Shown: piece by piece, positions 1 to 10,650 of the stretch
How positions within the stretch are numbered: the stretch's first letter is position 1
Layout of the letters: the number at the start of each line of letters is the position of its first letter
Assembly (NCBI GenBank): GCA_004026145.2
Contig: CP034980.1
Coordinates: 10,643,649 to 10,707,648 of the forward strand
Source of the DNA: Takifugu bimaculatus
Lineage: Eukaryota; Chordata; Actinopteri; Tetraodontiformes; Tetraodontidae
DNA length: 64,000 nucleotides
Direction of reading: 5' to 3'
Notes under the pieces: generated by a model
The model's database searches: none
What the model saw: the letters and a program-made list of their open reading frames with translations, nothing else
Told to the model about the DNA's origin: nothing
Program-made: the position numbers and the translations under genes

Positions 1-514
1 ATTCGAGTTAATTTAGGGGAGGAAGCTCACCAACAAAGGCAGCTTCAGCCAAACATTTATGAACCATGAAAAAAAAAATATGAGAACATGTTGCTAATCA
101 ATTATAAGCTTCTCAAGGCAGCTGCTGCTACTCAGCAACTAACGGTGAGGTGCAACGGTACAACATTTGATCATAAAGCAACTCGTGACCACTCAGGACA
201 CCTCAGCCGGTCTCTGAAATATCTGCGGGAGTAAGAGGGACTTGTAGACTTGAGAAGGTTGGCAAATAGCCAACTTCATTTCACAACTGGAAGATTACTG
301 GGTGGGCATGCAAATATGGAGGCATTCACTAACGATATGTTAATGAAGCACAGGTGACATCACACCCAAGCCCCAAAAGAAGGGGACAGACAGTGAGTTC
401 ACAACGGCAGTGTTGGCGAAAGCCATAAATTTTAACAGCCTGCACATTTGGGTAATCTAGACATGTGATCAGTCAGACTCTTGACTGACTGTTTTTTAGT
501 GAGCAGGAGGGAAC
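1..514. other. No feature recognised
   Basis: I see no convincing gene here. The stretch is ordinary mixed-composition DNA with a short poly-A run near 70. Reading frames are short and frequently stopped. It ends where sequence clearly belonging to an RTE-like LINE begins. Confidence 0.5.
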
Positions 515-1022
515 AAGTTTCTCGGTGCGGCGTCCGCAGTAATGCGGACTCTGCACCGGTCCGTAGTGGTGAAGAGAGCTCCCAATTTACCGGTCGATCT
601 TCGTTCCTACCCTCACCTATGGTCATGAGCTTTGGGTAATGACCGAAAGAACAAGATCACGGGTACAAGCGGCCGAAATGAGCTTTCTCCGTAGGGTGAC
701 TGGGCTCTCCCTTAGAGATAGGGTGAGAAGCTCTGCCATCCGGGAGGAGCTCGGAGTAGAGTTGCTGCTCCTCCGCGTTGAGAGGAGCCAGATGAGGTGG
801 CTTGGGCATCTAGTTAGGATGCCCCCTGGACGCCTCCCTGGTGAGGTGTTCAGGGCATGTCCCTCCGGTAGGAGACCCCCGGGAAGACCCAGGACACGTT
901 GGAGAGACTATGTCTCTCGACTGGTCTGGGAACGCCTGGGGATCCCTCCGGATGAGCTGGAAGGAGTAGCTGGGGAGAGGGAAGTCTGGGCTTCTCTCCT
1001 TAGGCTGCTGCCCACGCGACAT
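515..1022 (+). mobile_element. RTE (Rex3-like) LINE, 3' end with C-terminal part of the RT protein
   Basis: The frame from 639 encodes the C-terminal end of an RTE-clade polyprotein. It starts with MTERTRSRVQAAEMSFLRRV, followed by RWLGHLVRMPPGRLPGEVF and a basic GRRPPGRPRTRWRDYVSRL block, and ends in a REVWASLLRLLP motif. This order (LGHL, GR-rich linker, RW-D, RE-W) is the usual C-terminus of RTE-type LINEs such as Rex3. Upstream, 515-640 is the same element in another frame, because a 20-nt deletion near 577-590 shifts the frame. The identical deletion is present in the copy at 21692-24236. The usual GGATAAGCGG end with ATGG repeats is missing. The copy is 5' truncated and dead. Confidence 0.75.
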
Positions 1023-2782
1023 TTTAATGAAATCCATTTATAACTTTTTGAGTTACTGTACAGACGGACAGACAGACAGCTATCCCAGAAACATCTTCAG
1101 GGAGGTAATATTGGGCTCTTCAAAAGCAGAGTGCTCTAGAGATGATTGTAATTTGCTGTCCTATCGACGGGACAAGGATCAAAAACAAATGCGTTACTTT
1201 TAATTAGCATTGGTGCAAGAAACATTAGCTCTTGGTCTCTACTTTAGCTCTAACCACTAGAAATATGTGACAGTGTTACAGGTCACGGAAGGAAATGGAG
1301 GAAACTGTGCAGCACTCATGGAGCTAGGGACTGACACAGCAAGAATAGGGACAGAAGGACGGACTGATTGATGGATGGACAGACAGACGGTTCCCCTGGC
1401 TACTTTGAGAGCCACACAGAGTCTCCAGAGGACTGACACTGCAGGCAAACTCTGTTAACAGTTAACTGAAGGCTCTTCTCTTTGTGCTCTGTGTCATTCT
1501 CTTTCTATACTTCTTCCCTTTATTCTTCTCCAATCTACTCCCCACGACTCTCTCGCTCTATCTGTCTCCCTCTCTCTCCCCTTCTCCTTTTTCTTTCCCT
1601 GAGGTAGGAACTATAAATGATCAAATAAAGCTTGACAGCTTGGACATCTGCTGGAGACTGGACCCCACCAAGGGCTTTCATTCTGTGCTCAGCTGAAAAC
1701 AGAGAGAACATTGGATTCTTCCACGAGACAGTGATGCAGGTTCCATGTGAAAATGTCTCCTATCAGCATTCTATCCTACGATGATCTCTGTACACACAAG
1801 CCCTACTGTTCGGATGTACTTGTGGTTTTCATGCAGCCGATTTAGTCTGGTTCCGTTTGACCCTGGAAACGACCCGGGTTTTAGCGGTGTGGCTCTGATT
1901 GTCAGCAGTGCGGATGGCTATTTCGTTTAATGGTGAAGCAAGCGTCGATGGCCCCGCCTTATCATATTCGAAGACTTTAGCAGGATTCAGCATGACCCAC
2001 CCTTGTTTTCATCAGGGTTACATTTATGATGAACCCTTGGCTGATTAGGGTTGGAGGTGAGAGAGCTTCACCACTGTTATTGCTCTTGCTGCTTTGGTTA
2101 ACCATTTCGGGAGCCAAACAGGAGGCCCCCATCGTCTGAGGCACACCAACAACCTTTAACGCGTGAACCAAATTCTGACTTCAGCTGCGAATTATGAAGT
2201 GAAGGGAAACGATAGGATTAGACACACCTACTTGTCCCTGTACAAAAGTGCTTGTGTATGTCTGAGTGTTGTCTGTAGCAAAACATAGTCAATTTGACCA
2301 TGGTGAGAATTAAAGTACCATCCTAAATATAGAAAACTACCCAGGAAATAAGCAAGGAAATTAGTGCACAAAAACTAGAAAAACTAGAGCAAGGTTCAGA
2401 AGGGGCCTGGGGGGGTTAGGATAAAAAACCCAAGGGAAGGGGAGGAGACCATTAGACACAGGTGGCCACGAGGGTAATTAGGTCAGGCAGAATGAGATGG
2501 CGGGGGGGGGAGTCCAACACAGAAACAGACAGCAGGGACGTGAGACTGTCTAACCACAAGACACTACCAAACCTTGACTGTAGACATAAGGAATTTCCTT
2601 TTATGTTGCCTTTAAAAAAAATGAGCCCATGAATAACAATAATATATTTTCATAATGCTAAAGATTCTGCTGAGAGCTAATGTGTGCATGTCCCAGTAGG
2701 TGGACTTAAAGCCGTGTTAATAGAGCGCAGTGGGAGCAGGGTGGCTCCTATTCATCAAACACTCTTGCTCATTAAGTATTTA
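1023..2782. other. Apparently unique sequence, no gene recognised
   Basis: A short CAGA-type run lies near 1060-1076 and a pyrimidine-rich stretch at 1490-1600. No open frame here has a recognisable domain. G-rich runs occur near 2408 and 2502. I cannot assign a function. Confidence 0.45.
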
Positions 2783-3152
2783 AGGCAGGCTGACGGATGG
2801 ATCTTCCAGCCAGCCACAGAGCACAAACCTAGATAGTTAGCTGCTGCTCAGCTGGAGAGACAGAGTGGAAACACACATGGGCACGCATACATGCACGCAC
2901 ACACAAAGCACCTTTCATTAGTTAACAGTAAGAACAGAGAAGAGATCATGTGTTGCTACTTTATTCATTAATCTGGCTCCACCCACACAAGCATTGCCAC
3001 AACTGGGAGGGGGGGGGGCAGGCGACGGATGGATCTTCCAGCCAGCCGCAGAGCACAAACCTAGATAGTTAGCTGCTGCTCAGCTGGAGAGACAGAGTGG
3101 AAACACATATGGGTGCGCACACATGCACGCACACACAAAGCACCTTTCATGG
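2783..3152. repeat. Local direct duplication of ~130-bp units about 232 bp apart
   Basis: The block at about 2783-2920 (starting ggcaggctgacggatggatc) recurs at about 3018-3152 with only a few substitutions and one small indel. Both copies include the segment ending in tagttagctgctgctcag and the GCACGCACACACAAAG stretch. The second copy is preceded by a run of G. The spacer between copies is not repeated. It reads as a local segmental duplication and has no clear coding potential. Confidence 0.75.
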
Positions 3153-3297
3153 CCTTCTGCCGTCCCTGACAGTAAAGTGTTGCTGGCTGTCCAATATCTA
3201 CAATCTGCTAATGGCTTTCAGTTTTGCTGGGCATTTCCAGGTTTTAATCTAGCATGAGAATATTTCCACAGAGGTTCTCTCCAAGAGAAAACCTTTA

Positions 3298-3930
3298 CCA
3301 GGGGGGTGTTAGTGGAAATGAGAAGTCCATGTAACACTCCCATGCTCCCTACTCTAAAACCTAACAGACGTGATGAATGGGCGTTTGTTCAAAATCTACA
3401 AGTTATTACTGGCATCGTTGTACCTACAGCTCCAATTGTGCCCAACACAAATTCTATTTGGCTTCTTTGCCTTCAAATTCAAAGTACTACACAGTTGTGG
3501 ATCTAAGTTCTGCATTTTTTGCTATTCCTCTTTATCCAGATAACCAGTATCTGTTTGGATGCACGTATAAATCATGTCAGTTGACGTAGACCAGGCTGCT
3601 ACAGGGATTTGTGAAGAGTCTGACGGTGCATGCTGCACCAATACAACGAGATCTGGAAGATCTGCATTTTTCTTCCAATATGCTGGTGATTTACTGGTTG
3701 CCTGCCCCTCTAAGGAAGCATGTCATGTGGACTCTGTGTTGTTGTTTAAGAGGATGGCAGAGTGTGGACATCAAGCTTCTTTGGTGAAACTGCAATATTG
3801 TAGCCAAGAAGTCACGTATTTGGGACACGTGTTGTGGGAAGGTCAACGTGTTTTATCTCCACAGACACTGCAGCTTTTGTCAAACATGTGACCCCCTCAG
3901 GACTAAGAAGGAAATGCTTTGGTAAACATT
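3298..3930 (+). pseudogene. Endogenous-retrovirus-like pol remnant (reverse transcriptase)
   Basis: Three overlapping frames together show a reverse transcriptase in degraded form. The frame from 3377 contains the motif A-like stretch VVDLSSAFFAIPL. The frame from 3574 contains QYAGDLLVA, which is the YxDD box with its first aspartate replaced by glycine. It is followed by TYLGHVL, a motif downstream of the active site in retroviral RTs. At least two frameshifts separate the pieces, so it cannot make an active enzyme. The style resembles fish retroviral pol rather than LINE RT. It continues at 4396 after an AT-rich insertion. No flanking LTR was recognised. Confidence 0.7.
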
Positions 3931-4395
3931 CAACTTAATAAAACTTAAGTTGATACCAATTTTGAGTTTGTATTATGTTTGTAGAACTCAAATAAGGCAA
4001 TGAGTTTCTTTAAATGAATTGAGTAGCTAAAAGTTGGCAGAACTAGAATGTAGTAATTAATGCAGTGAAAGAAAACAGAGTAATTTCAACTTAAAAGGTA
4101 ACATTTATTTTCAAAAGAATGATTTGATCATTTAAAGTAACACATTTGAAATTAGTTTATATAACTGTTACATACAAGTGAAATATACAAATTATTTTTA
4201 AGTTCCAGTAACTGAGTGGAATGGTAACTATAACTTGATTTAGCCAAGTCACCTTAACAACAAATGCTTGAGTTTTTGTAAATTAAATCATTCAACTGCA
4301 GAATTTTTTTTGTTAAAGTTGGCAAACTTAAATTGTTTAAGGCAATCAGTTTCCTCAAATGGTTTGAGTTGAACTAACTCGTCGGGTTTTACAGT
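3931..4395. repeat. AT-rich interspersed repeat inserted in the pol remnant
   Basis: This non-coding AT-rich block separates two parts of one pol frame, which implies insertion. It carries a degenerate internal repeat: aaggcaatgagtttctttaa near 4003 and aaggcaatcagtttcctcaa near 4340. It ends in a tcgggttttacagtgta motif that I recall as a terminus of abundant non-autonomous fish DNA elements. I could not establish terminal inverted repeats or a target duplication, so the class is uncertain. Confidence 0.45.
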
Positions 4396-4507
4396 GTAGG
4401 CATGATTAATTATTGTCGTCAATGGACCTGTGACTATGCTGTTGCGGACTCTGTTTTGAGAGCAGCTACACTACAGGATGCTCCTCCCACAGACAATGGA
4501 AAAATAA
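4396..4507 (+). pseudogene. Continuation of the retrovirus-like pol remnant (RT thumb/connection)
   Basis: The frame here reads INYCRQWTCDYAVADSVLRA, which resembles the segment of retroviral RT just after the palm where a short helix ending in FCR-W precedes the connection domain. It fits as the continuation of the 3298-3930 remnant, removed from it only by the AT-rich block. It is cut off at 4508 by the 3' end of an L2 LINE. Confidence 0.5.
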
Positions 4508-5428
4508 AATGCATAAGGCCTTTGTTGATTTAACCTACAAGGTGCTCAGAGGCCTAGCTCCATCCTACCTGGAGGAGCTAGTGACACCTTACCAGCCAAA
4601 TAGACTGCTCTGCTTTCATAATGCTGGTCTACTTGTGGTTCCCAGAGTCTCTAGGAGTAGAATGGGGGGCCGAGCATTTAGCTACCAGGCACCCCTGCTA
4701 TGGAACCAGCTCCCTGTCCAGGTACAGGAGGCTGACTCCATTGCTACTTTTAAGATCAGACTTAAAACCTACCTCTTTGAAAAAGCTAATTGTTACTAAT
4801 TCTGTAGTTCCAGTTACTATCATAGACAGACAAATTATCATACTAGTTATGCTGATTCTTGTGTAGTTTTTCTGCTTCTCCCCCCCCACCCTATTTATTT
4901 ACCGGTATCGCCGCCCTCGGAGCTGCATAATGACCTCCGGCCCCGCTGAAGTGATTGTATATCATATTTTTTGTGTGTGTTTCTGTGCTCTGTGCCTCTC
5001 CTCTCCTCTCCCTCTCCTCTCCTCTCCTCTCCTCTCCTTCTCCTTTCCCTCTCCCTCTCCTCTCCTCTCCCCCTCCTTCTCCTTTTCCTTTCCCTCTCCC
5101 TCTCCTCTCCCTTCCTCTCCTCTTTCCCCTCCTCCTCCTTCTCCTTCTCCTCTCCTCTACCTCCCCTTCACTCTACTTCTCCTCTCTTCTACCCCTCTCC
5201 TCTCCTACCTATCCTATCCTCTACCTGTCCTCCCCCTTCTCCTCTCTCTTTACCCAGCTGGCCATCAGCAGGAGGGTCCCCCTACATGAGCCTGGTCCTG
5301 CTCAAGGTTTCTTCCTGTTAAAGGGGAGTTTTTCCTTGCCACTGTTGTTTGTCTGGGGTCAGGCCCTGGGATTCTGGAAAGCGCCTTGAAACAATTTTGA
5401 TTGTATAAGACGCTATATAAATAAATAA
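4508..5428 (+). mobile_element. L2/Maui-like LINE, 3' end (5'-truncated)
   Basis: The frame from 4509 contains the C-terminal end of the L2 ORF2 protein: LRGLAPSYLEELVTPYQPNR, then RVSRSRMGGRAFSYQAPLLW, and AT-F-RLKTYLFEKA at the end. The same end recurs in the L2 copies near 7900, 28300, 34000 and 62200. It is followed by the 3' UTR, with a TCTCC-rich tract and the gtttcttcctgttaaaggggagtttttccttgcc block, ending in aaataaataaag. The copy is heavily 5' truncated and inserted next to the pol remnant. Confidence 0.85.
4996..5235 (+). repeat. TCTCC-rich low-complexity tract of the L2 3' UTR
   Basis: A long run of TCTCC/CTCTCC units produces spurious open frames rich in Ser, Leu and Pro in all three forward frames. 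The same tract lies at the equivalent position of the other L2 tails, so it belongs to the element. It is longest here. Confidence 0.85.
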
Positions 5429-5952
5429 AGAAGAAGAAGATTGTGCCCGTCCTCTCCTCTCCTCTCCTTTCCTCTCCTCTCTACCTGTCCTCCCCCCTCT
5501 CCTCTCTCTCTACCCAGCCGGCCATCAGCAGGAGGGTCCCCCTACATGAGCCTGGTCCTGCTCAAGGTTTCTTCCTGTTAAAGGGGAGTTTTTCCTTGCC
5601 ACTGTTGCTTGTCTGGGGTCAGGCCCTGGGATTCTGGAAAGCGCCTTGAAACAATTTTGATTGTATAAGACGCTATATAAATAAATAAAGAAGAAGAAGA
5701 TTGTGCCCGTCCTCTCCTCTCCTCTCCTTTCCTCTCCTCTCTACCTGTCCTCCCCCCTCTCCTCTCTCTCTACCCAGCCGGCTATCAGCAGGAGGGTCCC
5801 CCTACATGAGCCTGGTCCTGCTCAAGGTTTCTTCCTGTTAAAGGGGAGTTTTCTTTGCCACTGTTGCTTGTCTGGGGTTAGGCCCTGGGATTCCGGAAAG
5901 CGCCTTGAAACAATTTTGATTGTAAAAGACGCTATATAAATAAAGATTGATT
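5183..5952 (+). repeat. Three tandem copies of the L2 3' tail, 260-bp period
   Basis: The same tail unit occurs three times. The landmark cctacatgag lies at 5281, 5541 and 5801, giving a constant 260-bp period. Each unit runs from the TCTCC-rich stretch through the conserved tail block to aaataaagaagaagaag or aaataaag. Only the last unit ends in the GATTGATT-type tail. Copies differ by a few bases: the third has tctttgcc where the others have ccttgcc, and attccgg for attctgg. Confidence 0.9.
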
Positions 5953-6089
5953 TGAATTGATGTGAGTGGGTGGGTGGTGACAAAATGTTATTAAGGAATG
6001 TATTTTCTTGCTGTGACTTGGGATCTGGTGTTATCACAATCAGAAATGATACTATCATCAGAAACTAAACTGATGGACTTCTGCAATTT

Positions 6090-6590
6090 GTTTCTGTCCT
6101 TGTTCCAATTTGTAGAGTTGTGTTGAAGGAAATTGGCCTTACTGGAATGGTGACTCCAGCACGAGCAGCAAAGAAGTGGGAGAACCTTAAATAAACCTAC
6201 AAGGTTTGTGATAATTGTTTTAAATTTGGTCTAAATGTGACAGACTAATAATCATAGCAAATGTTGCATTACTGTTTGAATTATTCGCTTATTCTCTATT
6301 TGTAGGACCTTCAGAGACAACCAACAGGATCTGGCCCCCATGCCTCATTGCCTCAGCCTGGGAGGAGAGCCCTTCATTTTCGGAGTCAGGCTCCCTAGAT
6401 TCAGTCCTAGATACACCTGATAGATAGTCACGGACAGAGGAGGGCCAGCACCACACAAGCGGCAGCAGCACGATAGGGTCCTGGAGCTGTTAGAGAGGGC
6501 CGAGGAAAGGGAGACCCGAGAGGAAGCCAGGCAGGAGAGACTTTTAAGTCTGTTGGAGAAACTAATGGATAAAATGTAAAAAAGAAATAT
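6090..6590 (+). pseudogene. PIF-Harbinger Myb/SANT-like accessory protein remnant
   Basis: In pieces this encodes IGLTGMVTPARAAKKWENLK, the end of a Myb/SANT-like DNA-binding domain. After a probable intron (gttt near 6204 to the tag before 6305) comes DLQRQPTGSGP. The last part, in another frame, ends with a charged helix (RAEERETREEARQERL) and LLEKLMDKM before a stop near 6580. Harbinger elements carry two genes, a DDE transposase and such a Myb-like protein needed for nuclear entry and DNA binding. The partner transposase lies convergently at 6712-7646. Internal stops and frame changes show it is dead. The N-terminal part is missing. Confidence 0.65.
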
Positions 6591-6711
6591 ATATAAAATA
6601 TAATCATGCTCTTGGAGAGCTGGTGGGAGATGGGTTGGTGCTGACAGGGCTGCACCCAGTCTGTCCCTAATTTGCTCTCCACATTGTAGGTCTGGCTGCA
6701 TTTGATCAATG

Positions 6712-7646
6712 TCATCTGACCCAAGTGCCTCTTCTAAAGGGTTCCACGCTGTCACCATTCCACAAACACACATTGTGCAGAATGGTACAGCATGCAATGA
6801 CCTTGGTGGCAAATGCAGGCTTCACCTCCAGAGGTTTAAGAAATATTGCCCGCCATCTGGTCTTCATAATGCCAAAAGCCCGTTCTATCACAGAACGGGC
6901 TTTTGCATGATGTCTGTTGAACCTGGCCACCATCATGTTCATCACTGGCTCTCTGTATGGTGTAACCAGGGCTATAGGCCTGGACATACAGGGATAGCCA
7001 ACAACCCTAACTATACAATATCCCTCAGGTGGGTACAGTCCCTGAACATAGAGAGGGCTGTTTTTCAGGACTCGCGCGTCATGGACAGAGCCTGGGTAAC
7101 CTGTAAAAATGTCCATGAAAAGGCCCTGGTGGTCACACACTGCCTGGAGCTGGATGGAGTAAAAAAGCTTCCTGTTAAAATAAGAAGCCTTCTGGATAGA
7201 AGGCGAAACGTCTTCAAGAGAAGAAACCCAGTCCAGTTGACAGAGAAAACTACCTTGGATACAATGACCTGGATGACTGAGAATTTACACAGACATCCTG
7301 TTAAAATAACAGTGAGCATCTGCACCTGGGCGTTTGATCCTAATGTGGCACCCGTCAATGCTGCCCACCACATTTTGAAGAGCCGGTGATCCAGACAGGT
7401 GCTCAAATCCAGCAGCGATATTTGGAATGTCTACCAGACTTGGAAATTTGATGGTCTGGGTTTTTAGGGACAGAACTTTGTCTGACATCCTGTGAGCAAT
7501 GTCATAAACTGTGGAGCATGGAATTGAAAATCCCCTTGACACCACACGGTAGGAGGTTGCGCTTGCCAGCCAGAAAAGGAAAATTAAAACCTCCACTTCC
7601 AGACCCCACCCATGGTCAAACGGCGAGCGCAGGACATCGATGAGTT
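6712..7646 (-). pseudogene. PIF-Harbinger transposase (HARBI1-like, DDE_Tnp_4), interrupted
   Basis: The N-terminal piece (7650-7285) contains the first catalytic aspartate in VVGSIDGCHIRI. After a short insertion, the C-terminal piece (7140-6712) has YPGSVHDARVL with the second aspartate, then NRHHAKARSVIERAFG with the catalytic glutamate, and ACCTILHNVCLW near the end. This order matches the HARBI1-like DDE superfamily. The frame is broken only by the 112-bp insertion at 7184-7295. At its N-terminal end it is cut by an L2 that starts at 7647 directly behind the codons for MKLID. The transposase would cut and paste the element using the accessory protein encoded convergently. Confidence 0.88.
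7184..7295. mobile_element. 112-bp short repeat inserted in the Harbinger transposase, 14-bp direct flanks
   Basis: The transposase frame is identical on both sides of this block. The block is flanked by two exact copies of tcctgttaaaataa (7170-7183 and 7296-7309), which is target-site duplication structure. The body contains the complement of cttgaagacgtttcgccttc. The same body is found at 49692-49774 inside a hAT transposase, also with flanking duplication, and partly at 37768-37850. I remember this sequence as common in fish genomes but cannot name its class with confidence. Confidence 0.8.
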
Positions 7647-10487
7647 TCAAATCAAATCAAATCAAATCAGAAAAACTACACAGGAATCATCATAACTAGT
7701 CTGCTTGATGAGGAGGAGGAAAGGAGAGGAAAGGAGAGGAGAGAAAACCATGACCCAGTGGGGTGACAGAGGCCTGTCAGGTGATCATGTTTCCGGACCC
7801 CGGCAGCCTTGGCCTATAACAGCATAGGTAAGATGTGACCTAACGATTAGACGACCACCTAAGTATGATAATTTGTCTATCTATGATAGTAACTGGAACT
7901 ACAGAATTAGTAACAATTAGCTTTTTCAAAGAGGTAGGTTTTAAGTCTGATCTTAAAAGTAGCGATGGAGTCAGCCTCCCGTACCTGGACAGGGAGCTGG
8001 TTCCATAGCAGGGGGGCCTGGTAGCTAAATGCTCGGCCCCCCATTCTACTCCTAGAAACTCTGGGAACCACAAGTAGACCAGCATTCTGAGAGCGGAGCG
8101 GTCTATTGGGCTGATAAGATATCACTAGCTCCTCCAGGTAGGATGGAGCTAGGCCTCTGAAGACCTTTTAGGTCAAAAGAAGGGTTTTAAAAATTATTCT
8201 AAATTTAACGAGCAGCCAATGAAGCGACGCCATTACAGGAGTTATGTGATCTCTTTTGTCAATACCTGTCAGAACTCTAGCTGCAGCATTTTGGGTCAAC
8301 TGGAGGCTTCTTAAAGAGTTGTTTGGACACCCTGATAATAAAGAATTACAATAGTCCAGCCTGGAAGTAACAAAAGCATGAATTAACTTTTCAGCATCAT
8401 GCAGCGTCAGTAGTTTCCTGATCTTTGTGATGTTCCTCAGGTGAAAAAAGGCACTTCTAGAGACTAATTTAATGTGTGAGTTGAAGGAGAGATTTTGATC
8501 AAAAGTTACTCCTAGATTCCTCACAGAGAGACTAGATGTTAATGAGATACCATCTCGAGTGATCATATGATCTAATCTATCCCTGAGAGCCATCTTCAGG
8601 ACCAAACACCATGACCTCAGTTTTTCCTGAGTTAAGGAGGAGGAAATTTGAAGACATCCAGGACTTTATGTCTTTAAGACAGGTCTGGAGCTTCACTAAC
8701 TTCTCTCTCTCCTCTGGTTTCATGGATAAATAAAGCTGAGTGTCATCAGCATAACAATGAACATGTATCCCATAGTGCCGAATAATGTTCCCTAAGGGTT
8801 AGAGGATTGGTCCAAGTACAGAACCTTGAGGAACCCCATGGCTAACCCTACTGTATGAGGAGGGAACACCATGGACATGAGCAAACTGGTATCTATCAGA
8901 TAAATATGATCTAAACCAGTCTAGTGCTGCCCCTTTAATCCCAATCACATGTCCCAGTCTATGTAACAGGATGCTGTGATCAACTGTATCAAAAGCAGCA
9001 CTGAGGTCCAGCAGAACCATCATAGAGACCAGTCCATGATCTGAAGCTATGAGAAGATCATTAGTAACCTTAAGAAGTGCTGTTTCTGTGCTGTGATGAG
9101 CTCTCAAGCCTGACTGAAACATCTCAAACAGGCTGTTCCTCTGCAGGTGCTCCAGTAACTGAGTCACCACCACCTTCTCAAGAACTTTAGAGATAAAAGG
9201 AAGGTTGGATATTGGCCTATAATTTGCTAATACGTCAGGATCCAGTGATGGTTTTTTAAGCAACGGCTTAATCACTGCCACCTTGTAGGACTAGGGTACA
9301 TAACCTGACACTAAAGAACCATTGATCTGGTCCAGGATAGAACTGCCTATCAATGGTAAAACATCCTTCAACAGGTGTGTTGGGATGGGATCTAAAAGAT
9401 GAAATATATATAGGGCTGAAGGAGTTAAAGGGCTCGTTGGAGACCCTGTATGTTCCCACAGTCAGCACATCTGGTGATGATCCAGTTTTTGGGATTGCCT
9501 GGTTGGCTTTCTCTCTGATGGCTAGAACTTTATCAGTGAAGAAGCTCATGAAGTCTTCACCACTAAGGGAAGAAGGGATACGCGGATCTAAAACGCTGTG
9601 ACTCTTAGTTAATTTGTTAGTTAATCTCTTATTTTCCTCAATTAAAGAAGAAAAATAAGCTGTTCTAGCCTTACAGAGGGCCTTTTTATAAACTAATAGA
9701 CAGTCTTTCCAGGCTACATGATATCTGTCTATTTTACAAGAATGTCACTTCCTTTCCAGTCTTCACACTTTCTGCTTGAGGGTCCTGATATGTGAATTAT
9801 ACCAGGGGGCACACCTCCTCTGATTTACTATTTTCTTTTTCAGGGGGGCAACAGAATCAAGCGTGATTCTCAGTGAGGTTGCTGCACCTTCAGCAATAGA
9901 GTCAACCTCAGCAGGGCTAAGATGATAATGATTTACCCCTGGGGAAACACACGGTGGTCCTGGGATCAGCACAGGGATCACTTCCTTAAACTTAGCTACA
10001 GCGTTATCTGAAAGACATCTGCTATAGTAAGACTTTGTTCTGAGGATAGAAGAATCCTTAATCATAAATGTGAAAGTGATCAAAGAATGGTCTGACAGGA
10101 GTGGGTTCTGAGGGAACCCTGACACATGTTCTACCTCAACACCATAAGTCAGAACTAAATCTAGGGTGTGGTTGAAGTTATGAGTTGGTTGGTTTATCTG
10201 CTGGAGGAAACCAACTGACTCAAGTAATGAGATGAAGCCATTTCTAAAGCTGTCATTTACAACGTCTACATGGATATTAAAGTCTCCAATGATAATGACT
10301 TTGCCCGTTCTCAGGACCAAGTCAGATAAGAAATCAGAGAACTCAGACAGGAACTCTGAATGTGGCCCAGCAGGGGGCCGATATACAACTACAAACAAAA
10401 GTGGCTTTTCTGTCCTCCAGTTCAGATAGGTGATGCCAAGAGTCAGGCTTTCAAATGAACTGGAGCCATATTTTGGTCTAGGATTAA
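7647..10487 (-). mobile_element. L2/Maui-like LINE, 5'-truncated (EN-RT ORF2)
   Basis: Read on the minus strand, the endonuclease part comes first (10398-9763). It has VVYRPPAGPHSEFL, GDFNIHVD with a catalytic Asp, and LLSDHSLITF with the catalytic His. The RT follows (9281-8799) with NYRPISNLPFISKVLEKVV, LLDLSAAFDTVDHSILL (motif A) and HGVPQGSVLGPIL. The RT thumb and C-terminus follow (8605-7907). ORF2 proteins of this type nick DNA and reverse-transcribe their own RNA at the nick. Several stops and frameshifts break it. The 3' end is unusual: only aaatc repeats remain, and the conserved 3' UTR tail is missing. It is inserted into the Harbinger transposase. Confidence 0.9.
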
Positions 10488-10650
10488 TTAATAATCAGTG
10501 CACTCTCCTCCTTTGGAAGGGAAGGAATTAAAGGGATTCCTGTTTGTAAAGGAATTACATCAGACAACTTCCAGGTACTGGGAATGATACCAGTCAAAAA
10601 AGAAAGATTAAATATGTGTGTTATTTGAGTGGCTCAAGATATTCTGCACT
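10488..10650 (-). pseudogene. Possible LINE reverse transcriptase fragment
   Basis: On the minus strand a short frame reads LSFLTGIIPSTWKLSDVIPL, which resembles the RT region just before the palm (tGIIP..WK...V.P). It is too short to place in a family. It adjoins the 5' truncation point of the L2 at 10487, so it may be what that L2 jumped into. Confidence 0.35.

Noticed and set aside
4930..5390. Overlapping Ser/Leu/Pro-rich open frames of 116-144 codons
   Set aside because: They are produced by the TCTCC tract of the L2 3' UTR in all three frames.
6709..7389. 226-codon open frame on the plus strand
   Set aside because: It is the antisense shadow of the Harbinger transposase, whose DDE motifs are clear on the minus strand.
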